From Pithys albifrons albifrons (lineage: Eukaryota; Chordata; Aves; Passeriformes; Thamnophilidae), in NCBI RefSeq assembly GCF_047495875.1, contig NC_092465.1:2755847-2819846 (forward strand): DNA of 64,000 nucleotides. The letters are read 5' to 3'. Position 1 is the first letter of the stretch; every line of letters begins with the position of its first letter. A program made the position numbers and the translations under genes. Shown piece after piece: positions 1 through 10,949 of the stretch. The notes beneath the pieces are model-generated. The model made no database searches and had not been told where the DNA came from. It saw nothing but the letters and a program-made list of their open reading frames with translations.

Positions 1-676
1 CCCACAGTCAGGACTTCAAAGGAACTGTGATGTCCCCTTCTCCATACCCTGCAACCAGGATTTGAGAGGGATGTCCCCTTCTCCATATCCCACAGTCAGG
101 ATTCCAGAGGAACTGTGATGTCCCTTCTCCATGTCCCACAGTCAGGATTTCAGAAGAGCTGGGATGTCCCTTCTCCATATCCCAGGATCTCAGAGGAACT
201 GTGATGTCCCTTCTCCATATTCCAGGATTCCAGAGGGACTGTGATGTCCCCTGCTCCATGTCCCACAGCCAGGGTTACAGAGGAACTGTGATGTCCCCTT
301 CTCCATATCCCAGGATTCCAGAGGGACTGTGATGTCCCTTCTCCATATCCCACAGTCAGGATTCCAGAGGAACTGTGATGTCTCTTCTCCATATCCCACA
401 GTCAGGATTTTAGAAGAGCTGGGATGTCCCTTCTCCATATCCCAGGATCTCAGAGGAACTGTGATGTCCCTTCTCCATGTCCCAGGATTCCAAAGGAACT
501 GTGATGTCCCTTCTCCATATCCCACAGTCAGGACTTCAAAGGAACTGTGATGTCCCCTTCTCCATACCCTGTAACCAGGATTTGAGAGGGATGTCCCCTT
601 CTCCATATCCCAGGATTCCAGAGGGACTGTGATGTCCCTTCTCCATATCCCACAGCCAGGATTTCAGAGGAACTTG
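1..676. repeat. Minisatellite, about 40-47 bp unit
   Basis: Tandem copies of a unit beginning TTCTCCATATCCCACAGTCA and ending GTGATGTCCC. Long units (about 46-47 bp) alternate with shorter ones (about 40 bp) that lack the CACAGTC part. The array is cut by the window start, so its true length is unknown. It ends near 676, where the sequence turns unique. Open frames on both strands here are products of the repetition, not genes. Confidence 0.95.
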
Positions 677-1137
677 GCTGAGGAGCAGCTGGTTCTCATC
701 TTCCTCATCACCACATCACCCCTCCCAGGAGGACAGGTGGGAGCAGAGGGTTCTAGAGCAGGTGGGGTGGTTTCAGCTCCCAGAGCTTTTCTGGGTGTGT
801 TTGACCAGAGATGAACCTGCACCAGGTGTGGTCACCACAGGTGAGTCCTGCAGACTGACCTGCAAACTGGAAGGACTTTTTTGGTAGTGGGTGTTTGTGT
901 TAAATGCTTCAAGTCTTGGCAGCAAGGGCAGACTCCAGGACCTGCTGTTCAAGCTGTGATGCTGAAGAGTCAGTTTTCCTCAGGACCTTTCTCCTTTCAG
1001 TCCCATGACTCCCTTGTTTTTGTTGTGTGGCAGGACATGGGACAGGGAAAGGCAGAGAAAGTCCTCTCACCCCCAGGTTGGTGGCACAGGTGTTTGGGCA
1101 TCCTGATGTGAAGGGGCTTTGAGCTCCTTCTGACTTT
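677..1137. other. Unique non-coding stretch
   Basis: No repeat family, RNA gene or convincing exon was seen. Short open frames are at chance length. Confidence 0.6.
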
Positions 1138-1500
1138 CATAGAATCATGGAATGGTCTGGGTTGGAAGGGACCTTAACTCATTCCCTCCTCTTAAAACTC
1201 TTCCACTATCCCAAGTTTTTCCAACCTGGCCTTGGACACTTCCAGGGATGGAGCAGCCAAAGCTTCTCTTCCCAACCTGTGCCAGGGCCTGCCCACCCTC
1301 ACAGGGAAGAATTTTTCTCTAATATCCCATCTAACCCAGCTCTCTGTCAGTTTGAAGCCATTCCCCCTTGTCCTGTCACTCCAGACCCTTGGAAACATCC
1401 TGTCCCCATCCTTGTAGTTCCTTCAGGTCCTGGAAGGCCATAATTAGATCACCCCAAAGCTTCTCTTTGGGCTGACCAATCCCAATTCTCCCAGCCTTTT
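1138..1500 (-). mobile_element. CR1 LINE, 3' fragment
   Basis: The 3' tail lies at the left (CATAGAATCATGGAATGG), followed by GGTTGGAAGGGACCTTAA and, further in, the complement of the ORF2 C-terminal coding region (the CCTGTGCCAGGGCCTGCCCA class). It runs to the GGGCTGACCAATCCCAATTC part near 1500. The copy is 5'-truncated, as is typical for CR1. It belongs to a different, more diverged subfamily than the copies at 6573 or 31826. Confidence 0.9.
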
Positions 1501-3518
1501 TGGAAGGTTAAGAAGGACAGGACTCTGAGGGATATCAAAGGATCTGTTGGCTTGGTTATTACTTTAAAATCCTGGATTCTGGCCACTTCCCTACAGGCCA
1601 TGGCCAGAAGTTGTGTCCTTGCCACCATCTCTCAGGTCTCTGGGTATCTGCAGGATTGGAAAAATGCTGCAAGTCCTTGTTGCTGGGGGAGGGCAGTGCT
1701 GAGTGTGAGAAATATCTGATTCATTACCAAAGATCCTTCTGATTTTGGAAAGAAACCATTGGGAGGTTTCAAAGGAATCCAGAAAAGGGATTTTGGAGTC
1801 TTTTGGTGTTTTCTTTGGTTTTTTCAAGAATTCAGTCAGAGTTTTCTTCAAAAAGCTCTTGCAGTGGTGGTGACTGAACTCCTGTCAGATTTATGGGTTG
1901 TACAGTGGCAGAGGGAGAGATTTATCCCGAGTGATGACATCTGTTATTGGAAATTCAGGTGTGGTTGGACTTCTGATTAGAGAAGAACTGAAACTGGGAG
2001 AGCTGCTGAGCAGCTTCCAAGTGATGATGTGCCAACCTTTCGGCATCTGCCCTTCTCTGAGCTGAGGACCAGATTATTCTCTGTGGCTGGAAAGCAGTTC
2101 TCCTTTTTCCCTGAAGAGAAGGTAGGAGTGAAGTGCCAGAGTTTGGACCAGAGGTGTTAATTTGGAGTGGATCCACTATTAACAAAATGTTCTAATCACC
2201 AGAGTGGACTGGATTTCCTGTCTGCCATTCCAGCAGCTGTGGGATGAAGCTCTGCCCCTCCTCCTGCCTTTGCAGGGGCTGGGCTGGCATTTGTAATGCA
2301 CCCCTCAGGTGCTCCCCACGTGTCCCAGCAAATCCCAGATTTCCATTCCTTAGTTATGAGAACGCAGCACAAGAATCTTTGATGAATTGGAAGTAATTTG
2401 ACATATTGTGTCATAAAAATTCAGGCCCAAGGAAAGTTTTATTTCATTTGCATCCCATCAGGAGGAGCCTTCACGCCGAATTCCACAGCAAATATTGGCC
2501 TAAAATTATTATTTTAAGCAATGGGTTTCTATTACAGAATAAAAATCTTTAATGAGCTCAGACTGGCTGCAGTTCAAGATTGCAGCTGGGTTTTTAAACA
2601 TTAAAACTCTCCCTCCAGCAACCAAACCCACAGCTCTGGGGCCACGTTGCTGTGCCCAGTACCTGAACTGGTGCCCAGTACTGGTGCCCAGTACCTGAAC
2701 TGGTGCTCAGGAACTGCTTTTCCTCCCTTGGACTTGTGTGCAAGGGCTGGACAGTCCCTTCCAGCAGCTCCAGCTGTAGGACAATCAAAACCAGAGCAGA
2801 TGAAATGATGGGAATGTTTAACCCAAGTAAAGAGACCAAACCAAACCAGAGTGCAAAGGAATTAGATCTTTTGCACCAAGTGACCCATTTGCATTTTGTC
2901 AGCCCAGCTTTAACATTTCTGTCCACCAGAGACAGCGTTTTATGACTGGAAGGCTGGATTCCTTCAAGGCTTTGGAACCTCATCCTGTGGTAGATGAAAG
3001 AACATCATTGACTTCAGCTGGACCAGGATCAAGCCCCCTAAACATGCAGTGAAACAGCTTTGTCAAGCCTGTGAACTTGAGCCTGGTGTTTATCAAGCCT
3101 GGGTCATATTAGATGTCGAAATCAGGCAACACTTGTGTTTTCACATGGCTTTGGCAGCAAACCAGGAGAGACTTGGGGACTTGACTGACTTTCTCATGGA
3201 GAGAAGCTGGAGGAAAGATTTTTCAGTGCCCTGTAGGAGACAATTGGTGGTTTGCTCCCAGTTGTCTGCCAGTGGCTCTGTCCTGGGGCTCAGCTCTGCA
3301 CAGGCTCTGCCCTCCATTTATTAATGTTTTAACCAGGATTTATGGATGGAGAGACTCTTCAGTTCCCCAACAGCAGGGTTAGAGTAAATCCATCACTGCT
3401 GCCCCAGCAGCTTCTGTGCTCTGGTGGTGAAATACCCCAGTAGGTGTGCCAGGAGGTTTGGGTGGAAGGGACAGGTGGCAGCTTTCTGGGCACTGCTGAA
3501 ATGAACTGTTGAAATGAA
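1501..3518. other. Unique stretch with one short local duplication
   Basis: Mostly unique sequence without a recognisable gene. Around 2648-2708 a unit of about 19 bp (GTGCCCAGTACCTGAACTGG) is repeated about three times, with one partial copy. About 2410-2580 is AT-rich. Open frames of 60-130 codons carry no familiar domain. Confidence 0.55.
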
Positions 3519-3655
3519 CCTCCATCCCTGGAGGGTTTTCAGCTGAGCTTGACCGTGGCACTGAGTGCCATGATCTGGTAAAGGGACTGGAGTTGGCCCA
3601 AGGGTTGGACTTGATGATCTCGGAGGGCTTTTCCAACCCAATCCATTCTATGATT
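3519..3655 (+). mobile_element. CR1 LINE, 3' end only
   Basis: About 137 bp of CR1 3' end in plus orientation: CCATCCCTGGAGGGTTTTCA, then GGCACTGAGTGCCATGATCT, then CTTTTCCAACCCAATCCATT and a CTATGATTT tail. It is the same subfamily as the 30718 and 37285 copies. The 5' truncation falls just before the last codons of ORF2. Confidence 0.93.
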
Positions 3656-4589
3656 TACCTCAGACACAAATTCTCTGACACTGGGCTTGGATAAATTCAG
3701 GCTGGGGGTCCACAGGGCTGAAAAAGGAGGGAGGAAATGTGTTTTCCCTGATACTTTCATGCTGTTCAATGTGCCATTAAGAGGATGGCTGAGAAGGTGG
3801 ACCTGATGGGCTGCAATAATATAAAATCCTGCAAAACAACCTCTGTATTCACAGGATTGTCACAGTCAAGTGGAAGTCATGCCCTGAGATCCCTGCAAAC
3901 AGGCTGCTGTCTCAACATCTTTCCTTTTCCAGGAGTCCATCTGGGCTCTGTCTCCATTGGCTTTGGCCAAACATGGAGACATTTCACAGCTGAAAGATAA
4001 TATCTCCTGATGGGGTTTATCACTAGCCTTGTCTCTTGTTTGTTTGGATTTTATCTCCTGTGTGATTGATAAAGCACCCAAAGCCTGAGCAGAATGTAAA
4101 TTGAACCAACAGGCATTTGGATGTGGCAGGAGCCACTTTGGTGGAGACCTTTGCAAGCTTTGAGGTGCTGTCTGTGCATGGCCTGAGAGGGGCTGAGCAG
4201 CTGCTGGGACAAACAATGACATTCCTGGAGGTTTTTGGAACTTCCATGGGTTTGTGTTATTGCCTCTGAGTTTTGCAGCACAGAGAACCAGAGGAAGGGA
4301 AAGTGTGGGAACAGGAGCAGCAATGGTTGTCTGAATGCCCCGAGGCAAATCCTGTTCATTCCAAGGCATGGAGAGCTCTGTGGGTCCCATGGCAGTCCGA
4401 GGGTGTGTGGGGCAGATGGGTCAGGGCAGGGGGCAGGGGTGATGTGCTGTTGGCAGGGCTGCCCTGGGGCTGCCCACGGGCCAGGACTCCTTTGAATTCC
4501 CTGCTTCAGCTGCCAAGAACGGCACGGCCTCGGCTCAGGGCTGAGTGGTGTGTCCTGCCTTGGCTGTATGGGCTGCAGGGCTGCTGGCT
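3656..4589. other. Unique stretch
   Basis: No repeat family or gene was recognised. An open frame of 174 codons on the minus strand (3866-4390) has no recognisable domain and low-complexity composition. It is treated as chance. Confidence 0.5.
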
Positions 4590-5160
4590 CTGTGTCCTCC
4601 CCAGAGCCACGTCCTGCCCACTGCCATGTCCTGCCCACTGCCATACCCTCTCCAAGTGCTGTGTCCCCCCCAAGATGTGTCCTCCCCGGTGCCTTGTCCT
4701 CCCTGGTGCCGTGTCCTCTCCAAGTGCTGTGTCCTCCCCAGTCCTGTATCCTCCCCATATTGTCTCCTCCCCAGTGCCATGTCCTGCTCACTGCCATGTC
4801 CTCCCCAAGTGCTCTGTCCAGGTGCCGTGTCCTCCCCCCAGTGCCGTGTCCCCCCCCAGAGCCGTGTCCTTCCATGTTACCGTGTCCTCCCTAGTCCTGT
4901 GTCCTCTGTCCCCCCCCGAGCCGTGTCCCTCCCCCGAGCCGTGTCCCTCCCCCGAGCCGTGTCCCTCCCCCGAGCCGTGTCCCTCCCCAGTGCCGTGTCC
5001 CTCCCCAGTGCCGTGTCCCCCCCAGAGCCGTGTCCTCCCCAGTCCTGTGTCCTCCGTCCTCCCCAGTGCCGTGTCCTCCCCAGTGCCATGTCCTTCCATG
5101 TTACCGTGTCCCCCCCCAGTGCCGTGTCCCCCCCAGTGCCGTGTCCTCCCCATGTTCCCT
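4590..5160. repeat. GC-rich minisatellite, about 17 bp unit
   Basis: Degenerate copies of GCCGTGTCCTCCCCAGT. The left part is impure (GCCATGTCC variants). The core at about 4850-5150 is purer, with a sub-block CGAGCCGTGTCCCTCCCC repeated four times. Several CpGs survive in the core, in contrast with the TpG forms at the left edge. Long frames across it on both strands are repeat artefacts. Confidence 0.93.
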
Positions 5161-6572
5161 GCCCAACCAGACTCTCCTCAGCCCTCCCCAGCCACCTTCC
5201 CTTCGAGGTGGATGTCTCCAGCCGTGACACCACTGAGTTCTCCAGGCTCCCCAAAAGCAGGAACCCCCCTGCTGTGTCTCCTCCTGCAGCCACAGGCTTA
5301 TCTCAGGTGGCTTTTGATCAGATGAGGCTCTCTCAGACCTGGAGCAGAGGTCGGTGGGGGTTTGTCTGGGCTGTCCTGAGATCGGGGCAGTCCCAGCCAG
5401 GACTCTGGGAACCTACAGCTTGTCTTCCTCTCTTGGGAGCTCACCTGAGCCTCCCACTGGACCCAGGAGGCTGGGCTGGCAGGAATTCTGCCCTCTCCAC
5501 ACCCCTCCTGTGGCTCCTCCAGGCACCAGAAGTTCCGGAGAAGGTATTTTTATATCCTACATTGTCGAAGTGCTCCTAAAATTTGGCTGTCCCTTTCCTG
5601 CCATATGTCCCTGGCATCTCCCTGGAGCTGCAGCGAGGCCCCCTGACAGCCAGCACAGAAGCTGTCAATCACTCCACATCCCTCCAGTCCCTTGCCAGGC
5701 CCCAGGGACCACCTGCTCCTGGGAATGACTCCTTTCCCTCACCCCCCACTCTGCCTTTTCCACCTCAAAGCTCGCCCTGATCAAACACCTGCTGTTTCCT
5801 GGATCCACAACTACTGCCACATTTCCGTGTTTTCCCTTCCATCACCTGCAAAGAACATCCAAATCCAAGGACCACCTGTCAGTGGCAATGGGTGGACACA
5901 AAGGGAAGCAGCTCAACCAAAGTGCAGTTCCCGTTGCTCTTGGCGTGACTTGTGCGAGCGTCGAGTTTCAAGCCCTGCAGTTCCTCGTGTCTCTCAACTC
6001 CTTCCAAAGTCACTCACGGCTCATCTCTGAAATTAGATCTCAAGTTTTGAGGCACCCTGTGTGTTTGTGAGCTCCCAAAGTTTGCACAAGGATCTGGCTG
6101 TTCTTCAGAGCCTCCAAGCGTGGCTGTGAAGAGCTGTAGAACTTCAGGGGTAAAAAGGCCGTGAATTGGTAAATGCAGCTGTGAGTTATTGCCATTGATA
6201 TTTGAATTGCTGCTGAATTTCTTGTTTATGTTTGGCTTTACTTTCAGTGCCTGAGTCCTTGGTTTCACTCAGATCAAAGAATCTCTGTCTCTGAAGAGAG
6301 GAGGGCTTTGTTTCAGAGAGGAAGTTTCACTTGGGTGGCAAGAGCTGGTCCAACAACTCTATTTTTAGGCTCACAAAAAAGTAAACAGAAACCCAAAATT
6401 GCCAAATCTCAGGCAGATTTGTTACACTTCCAAAACAACAAGTGCTGGAAATGAAGTGGGAAATCACCTGTTGGTTGAAGTCCTGCTGTGTTTGAACACC
6501 AGCCTGTGCTGGAGCCACAGTGAAAAGATGTGTGGGGTATCAGGGGAGGAAGAGGAGGGAGCAGGACCACCA
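5161..6572. other. Unique stretch
   Basis: GC-rich then mixed unique DNA. No repeat family, RNA gene or domain-bearing frame was recognised. The frames seen are proline- and serine-rich continuations of the array to the left. Confidence 0.5.
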
Positions 6573-7505
6573 TTCATAGAATCATAGAATAGAACCATAG
6601 AATGGATTGGGTTGAAAAAAAACTCTGAGATCATCAAGTCCAACCTTTGGTCCAGCTCCAGTCCCTTTACCAGATCATGGCACTCAGTGCCACGGCCAAG
6701 CTCAGCTGAAAAACCTCCAGGGATGGGGAATCCACTCCCTCTCTGGGCAGCCCATTCCAATCCCTGAGCACTCTCTCTGAAAAGAATTTCTTTCTGATCT
6801 CCAACTTCAATTTCCCCTGGCAGAGCTTGAGCCCATCGTGCCCCCTTGTCCTATTGCTGAGTGCCTGGGAGAAGAGACCAAGCCCCACCTGGCCAGAACT
6901 TCCCTTCAGGCAGTTCCAGACAGTGCTGAGGTCACCTCTGAGCCTCCTCTTCTCCAGGCTGAACACCCCCAGCTCCCTCAGCCTCTCCCCACAGCACTTG
7001 TGCTCCAGTCCCTTCTCCAGCCTCGTTGCTCTTCTCTTTTCAGTTGAGTTGGAAGAGACCTCTGAGATCATCAATTCCAACCCTTGATCCAACCCCACTG
7101 TGATCACTCTGACACTGAGTGCCCTGGGCTGGTGATCACAGTAGGGTTGGATCAAGACATGGTGGATTCTCTGTCCCTGGAGGTGTTTCAGAGGACACTC
7201 AGTGCCACATCCAGTCCCTTCTCCAGCCTCGTTGCTCTTCTCTGGCCCCGCTCCAGCCCCTCAATCTCTTGCCTCAACTGAGGGGCCCAGAACTGAACAC
7301 AACACTCAAGGTGTGGCCTCCCCAAGGCAGAGTCCAGGGGAAGGGTCACTGCCCTGGGCCTGCTGGCCACGCTAGTTTGGATCCAGGCCAGGATCCCCTT
7401 GGCCTTCTTGGCCACCTGGGCACACTGGTGGCTCCTGTTGAGCTTCCTGTCCCTCAGTCCCCCCAGGTCCCTCTGCCTGGCTGCTCTCCAGCCACTCTGT
7501 GCCCA
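6573..7505 (-). mobile_element. Composite CR1 LINE with an internal CR1-derived insert
   Basis: A long 5'-truncated CR1 copy on the minus strand. The octamer tail is at 6573-6600, the 3' UTR and ORF2 C-terminal region run to about 7036, and the element resumes at 7211 and continues to 7505 (complement of the AAGAAGGCCAAGGGGATCCT part). The host element is interrupted by 174 bp (7037-7210), which is a separate CR1 3' UTR in fold-back form. An identical 32-bp sequence (starting CCAGTCCCTTCTCCAGCC) sits at 7005-7036 and 7211-7242, like a target duplication. The copy at 46059-46773 has the same architecture. Confidence 0.93.
7037..7210 (-). mobile_element. Nested fold-back CR1 3' UTR segment
   Basis: The segment starts with a CR1 3' end without its octamer tail (TTGGAAGAGACCTCTGAGAT). 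It then contains an inverted pair: CTTGATCCAACCCCACTGTG near 7083 and, after a loop, its complement with one mismatch ending near 7154. The rest is more CR1 body sequence (CCCTGGAGGTGTTTCAGAGG). Identical 32-bp repeats flank it. Inference: an insertion or template-switch product. Confidence 0.8.
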
Positions 7506-8800
7506 CCATTCCTGGTGGGATTGCTCACAGATCAGCTCACACATCAAGAAACCCTTTGCTGAAACAGCAGCCTTTTGGGTTAGGACCTAAACACTGATCC
7601 TGAAATCTATTTTGGATTTCCCACCTTGTTTAATCCAACCAGAACTGACAACTGCAGGTTTTATTTCAGGTGTGCAGGTCCCTCCCTCTGACCACCAGAA
7701 CAGAACTTGGATTGCAAGTTTCATGCAGGGCAAATGTGGAATTTGCACTTTAAAAAAAATCTCCAGCCATCTTAAAACCTGGAAAATATTGAAAACACCT
7801 TCCCTGAGATGCCTTTGTTAAGCAGCAATCTTTATTTACAATCTTCATCAGCAGAACATCAAACATGTCAGAGATCTCCTGGTGATTTTCAGATTCCCAA
7901 CAACCTTCACTCTGTTCTGTCTGCTCAGTAATTTGCCTTTTCCATTTCCCTTCTGGTTCCTCTTTCAGGCCTTGAGTTCTGCAGCAGCTCTTGATTTTCT
8001 GACTTTCTTCTGTGGGTGACGAAAGCCTTTCTGGGAAGAAGTGAAATTATTGAAGATATTTCAGCTTGACTATAAAGCCTGATTAGGAAACACTGTTTTG
8101 ATTTACTGTCAAATGTCTGATGCAATTTTGGAGGCCTTAAATCTTCACTTTCTAATTATGATTTTTTTTTTCCTGGGCTATAATATACATTCCTTGGCAT
8201 TGTTTAAAATTGTTTTCCTGCTCAGAGGTCAGATGAACATGAAGTGCTGTTATCAAAAGCAGCTACAGCACAACTGGCTACAAATTCAGGGGGAAACATT
8301 AACCTGATGAATTCTTGAAAACAAAAAAATAGAGGAGAAAGTGCAACATTGATTAGTTGGGCTTAAGGAGAAAATCAAAGCCTTTAATTAGAACTAAATT
8401 ATAACTAGAATTAAAGGGCATGAGCATTAGTGGTTACTTATCAAAAAAGGTGCCTCCTTTCCTCTTCCCAGTGGCATTTTTGATCATTTTGTAATAAAAC
8501 AATAAACCCTCCCTGGCACATTTTGTTCCAGTTTCTAAAGGTCACCACATTTACACTTTAAGCAAATCAAGATGCAGGGAAGGATGTGCTTTGGCCAAAC
8601 ATTTTTCCCTGTATAAAAAGGCATTAAAAAAATCTCTTTAGTTTTTGTTCTCTTATTTTAATAATGATTTTTTTTAACGGATGAGAGGTGGGAAAGCCTC
8701 AGCAGCTGAAGAGTTGTCCTTTCCTTCCTCCCAGGTGTGGTTTTCCATGTGATGCTCCCACTCCTCCATCCTTTGGTTGGTGAATCCATCGTGCCAGAGC
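7506..8800. other. Unique, AT-rich towards the right
   Basis: No gene or repeat family was recognised. About 8340-8660 is AT-rich, with TTTAATTAGAAC and ATCAAAG/ATCAAAAAAG (homeodomain- and TCF/LEF-like) motifs. This is weak evidence for a regulatory element. Confidence 0.4.
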
Positions 8801-9456
8801 CTGCCCTTCCATGGGAATACCTGGCATGGTCCTGCCCTTCCATGGGAATACCTGGCATGATCCTGCCCTTCCATGGGAATACCTGACAAGATCTTGTCCT
8901 TCCATGGGAATACCTGGCATGATCCTTCCCTTCCATGGGAATACCTGGCATGGTCCTGCCCTTCCATGGGAATACCTGGCATGGTCCTGCCCTTCCATGG
9001 GAATACCTGGCATGATCCTGCCCTTCCATGGGAAGATCTGGCATGATCCTGCCCTTCCATGGGAAGACCTGGCATGATCCTGCCCTTCCATGGGAAGACC
9101 TGGCATGATCCTGTCCTTCCATGGGAAGACCTGGCATGGTCCTGCCCTTTCATGGGGAGACCTGGCATGATCCTGCCCTTCCATGGGAAGACCTGGCATG
9201 ATCCTGTCCTTCCATGGGAAGACCTGGCATGATCCTGCCCTTTCATGGGGAGACCTGGCATGATCCTGCCCTTCCATGGGAAGACCTGGCATGATCCTGT
9301 CCTTCCATGGGGAGACCTGGCATGATCCTGTCCTTCCATGGGAAGACCTGGCATGATCCTGCCCTTTCATGGGGAGACCTGGCATGATCCTGTCCTTCCA
9401 TGGGGAGACCTGGCATGATCCTGCCTTTCCATGGAAAGACCTGGCATGATCCTGCC
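8801..9456. repeat. 31-bp minisatellite
   Basis: About 21 copies of a 31-bp unit containing CCTTCCATGGGAAGACCTGG and CATGATCCTGC. The left third has the GGGAATACC form; the right two thirds have GGGAAGACC or GGGGAGACC. Because 31 is not a multiple of three and the unit has no minus-strand stop in any frame, three overlapping minus-strand frames stay open for 160-270 codons. These encode the same 31-residue cycle and are not taken as genes. Confidence 0.97.
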
Positions 9457-9649
9457 CTATTTCCTCAGCCTGGGGCTGGGCAGCCACGAGGCTCCCGGGA
9501 ACCAGCATTGAGGGTCTGCTGGAGCCTCTCCATTAGACATGGTCTGTCATGAGGTCTCTGTGCTGGGAATCACCCACTGAAAGATGGGAAAAGGCAGCTC
9601 AGAAGGGCTGAGAAGGCCAAATTTAGAGGTTTTGATAATTAGGACAACA
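9457..9649. other. Short unique stretch
   Basis: No feature was recognised between the minisatellite and the next CR1 copy. Confidence 0.5.
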
Positions 9650-9970
9650 CTGAGAAGGCTCAGGGGGGACCTTCTCACTCTCTGTGGCTCCCTCAGGACA
9701 GGGGGAGCCAGGTGGGAATTGGGCTCTGCTCCCAAGGGACAGCATGAGAGGAAATGGGGTTGTACCAGGGCAGGTTTAGGTTGGATATCAGGGAATATTC
9801 TTTCCCAGAAAGGGCTGTCCAGCTCTTGGAGTCCCCATTCCTGGAGGGATTTCAAAGCCCTGTGGATGTGGCACTTGGGATGTGGGTCAGTGGTGGCTTT
9901 GGCAGTGCTGGGGATGGTTGGACTTGACCTTCAAGGTGTTTCCCAACCTAAATACCTCTGTGATTCCATA
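9650..9970 (+). mobile_element. CR1 LINE, diverged subfamily, 3' part
   Basis: Plus-strand CR1: GAGAAGGCTCAGGGGGGACC, GGGCTGTCCAGCTCTTGGAG, GTGGATGTGGCACTTGGGAT, then GTTTCCCAACCTAAATACCT and TGTGATTCCA as the 3' end. It is related to the copies at 20955 and 56923 rather than to the young subfamily. Confidence 0.88.
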
Positions 9971-10949
9971 TTGGAATGTATAAAGTTTATAAAAGTGGCC
10001 TTTTTGCAGCTCACTGGAGCTGTGCCCTCCCTGTGCCCCAGGAAGTTTGTTCTTTGCCATAAACTTTGGGGAGAGCCTCAGTTTTGTCCTGGTTTCTCTT
10101 GTTTTTATCTTCCCCGACCTACTTCTCCCTCTGCAGACCCAGAACAGAGTCAGGATTCAGTTCTGACTCAAGCAGCCAGAATAAAAAAAAAAAAAATTAG
10201 CTGTAAAATCTGGCTGCCAAATCTTTGTTGTTTAGTAATGTGTGACTTGGCAAGAATCCAGAGCCTGAGTAAGTTTGCAAAAAAAACCACCACCCCAACC
10301 CCAACCCTCTGCTTCTTTCCTTCTGCTCTGGTTTCGTTTCAGCTGGAAATTACCAACATGCCATAAATATGAGCCCCAAATTTCAGAGCTGCTCTGAAGG
10401 GGAAACCTGATCTTCCAGCAGCAGAGACTGGATTGGGTTTATATTTAGTGACTCATGGAGCGATTAGAGCCTTTCCCATTTTCTGGCACGGGGGCCCCGG
10501 TATGTGGAGACAGGATATAATCCTTTCACACTCCCCAGGCAATGTCACAGCGTGGTGTTGGCACCATGGGAGGTTTCCTTAACCCTACAACATGTTGCAT
10601 GTTCCCTCCTGGCAGCGTTTGAGAGGCTACAGGCACTAACCCAGAGTAATCCCATTACCTCTAACCAGCTGGAAAGGGGCACTGGCTCCTGAGAGCAGCT
10701 CAGCTAAGGCAGCTGAGAACCAATTAAAAACTTGGTTCAGTCATTCCCAGGAGCCTGGAGCAGATTCCTGCAGCCTCCTCTTGGAGCTGCCACTCTCATT
10801 GAGAAATTTCTGAAGCAACAAACACAAACTGCCTGGCGTTCCTCGGGCACCCGAGTCGCATTTGAAATGGGATTTGTGACATGTTTTGTAGACAAATGTG
10901 AGCAGTCTCTGTGTTTATCTGGGTGGTGTTGCTGTTTGGAGCTCTGATC
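9971..10949. other. Unique stretch, possible conserved block at 10440-10720
   Basis: No gene was recognised. The 260-codon frame beginning at 9584 reads through CR1 sequence into this region and is rejected. The block 10440-10720 is free of repeats, with motifs such as GGATATAATCC and GAGTAATCCCATTACC. It may be a non-coding element, but this is weakly supported. Confidence 0.4.

Noticed and set aside
4273..5325. 350-codon proline/cysteine-rich frame resembling a keratin-associated protein
   Set aside because: It is the GC-rich 17-bp minisatellite; overlapping long frames exist in two other frames.
9584..10366. 260-codon frame partly in unique sequence
   Set aside because: The first half is CR1 sequence read through its 3' UTR; no domain in the rest.
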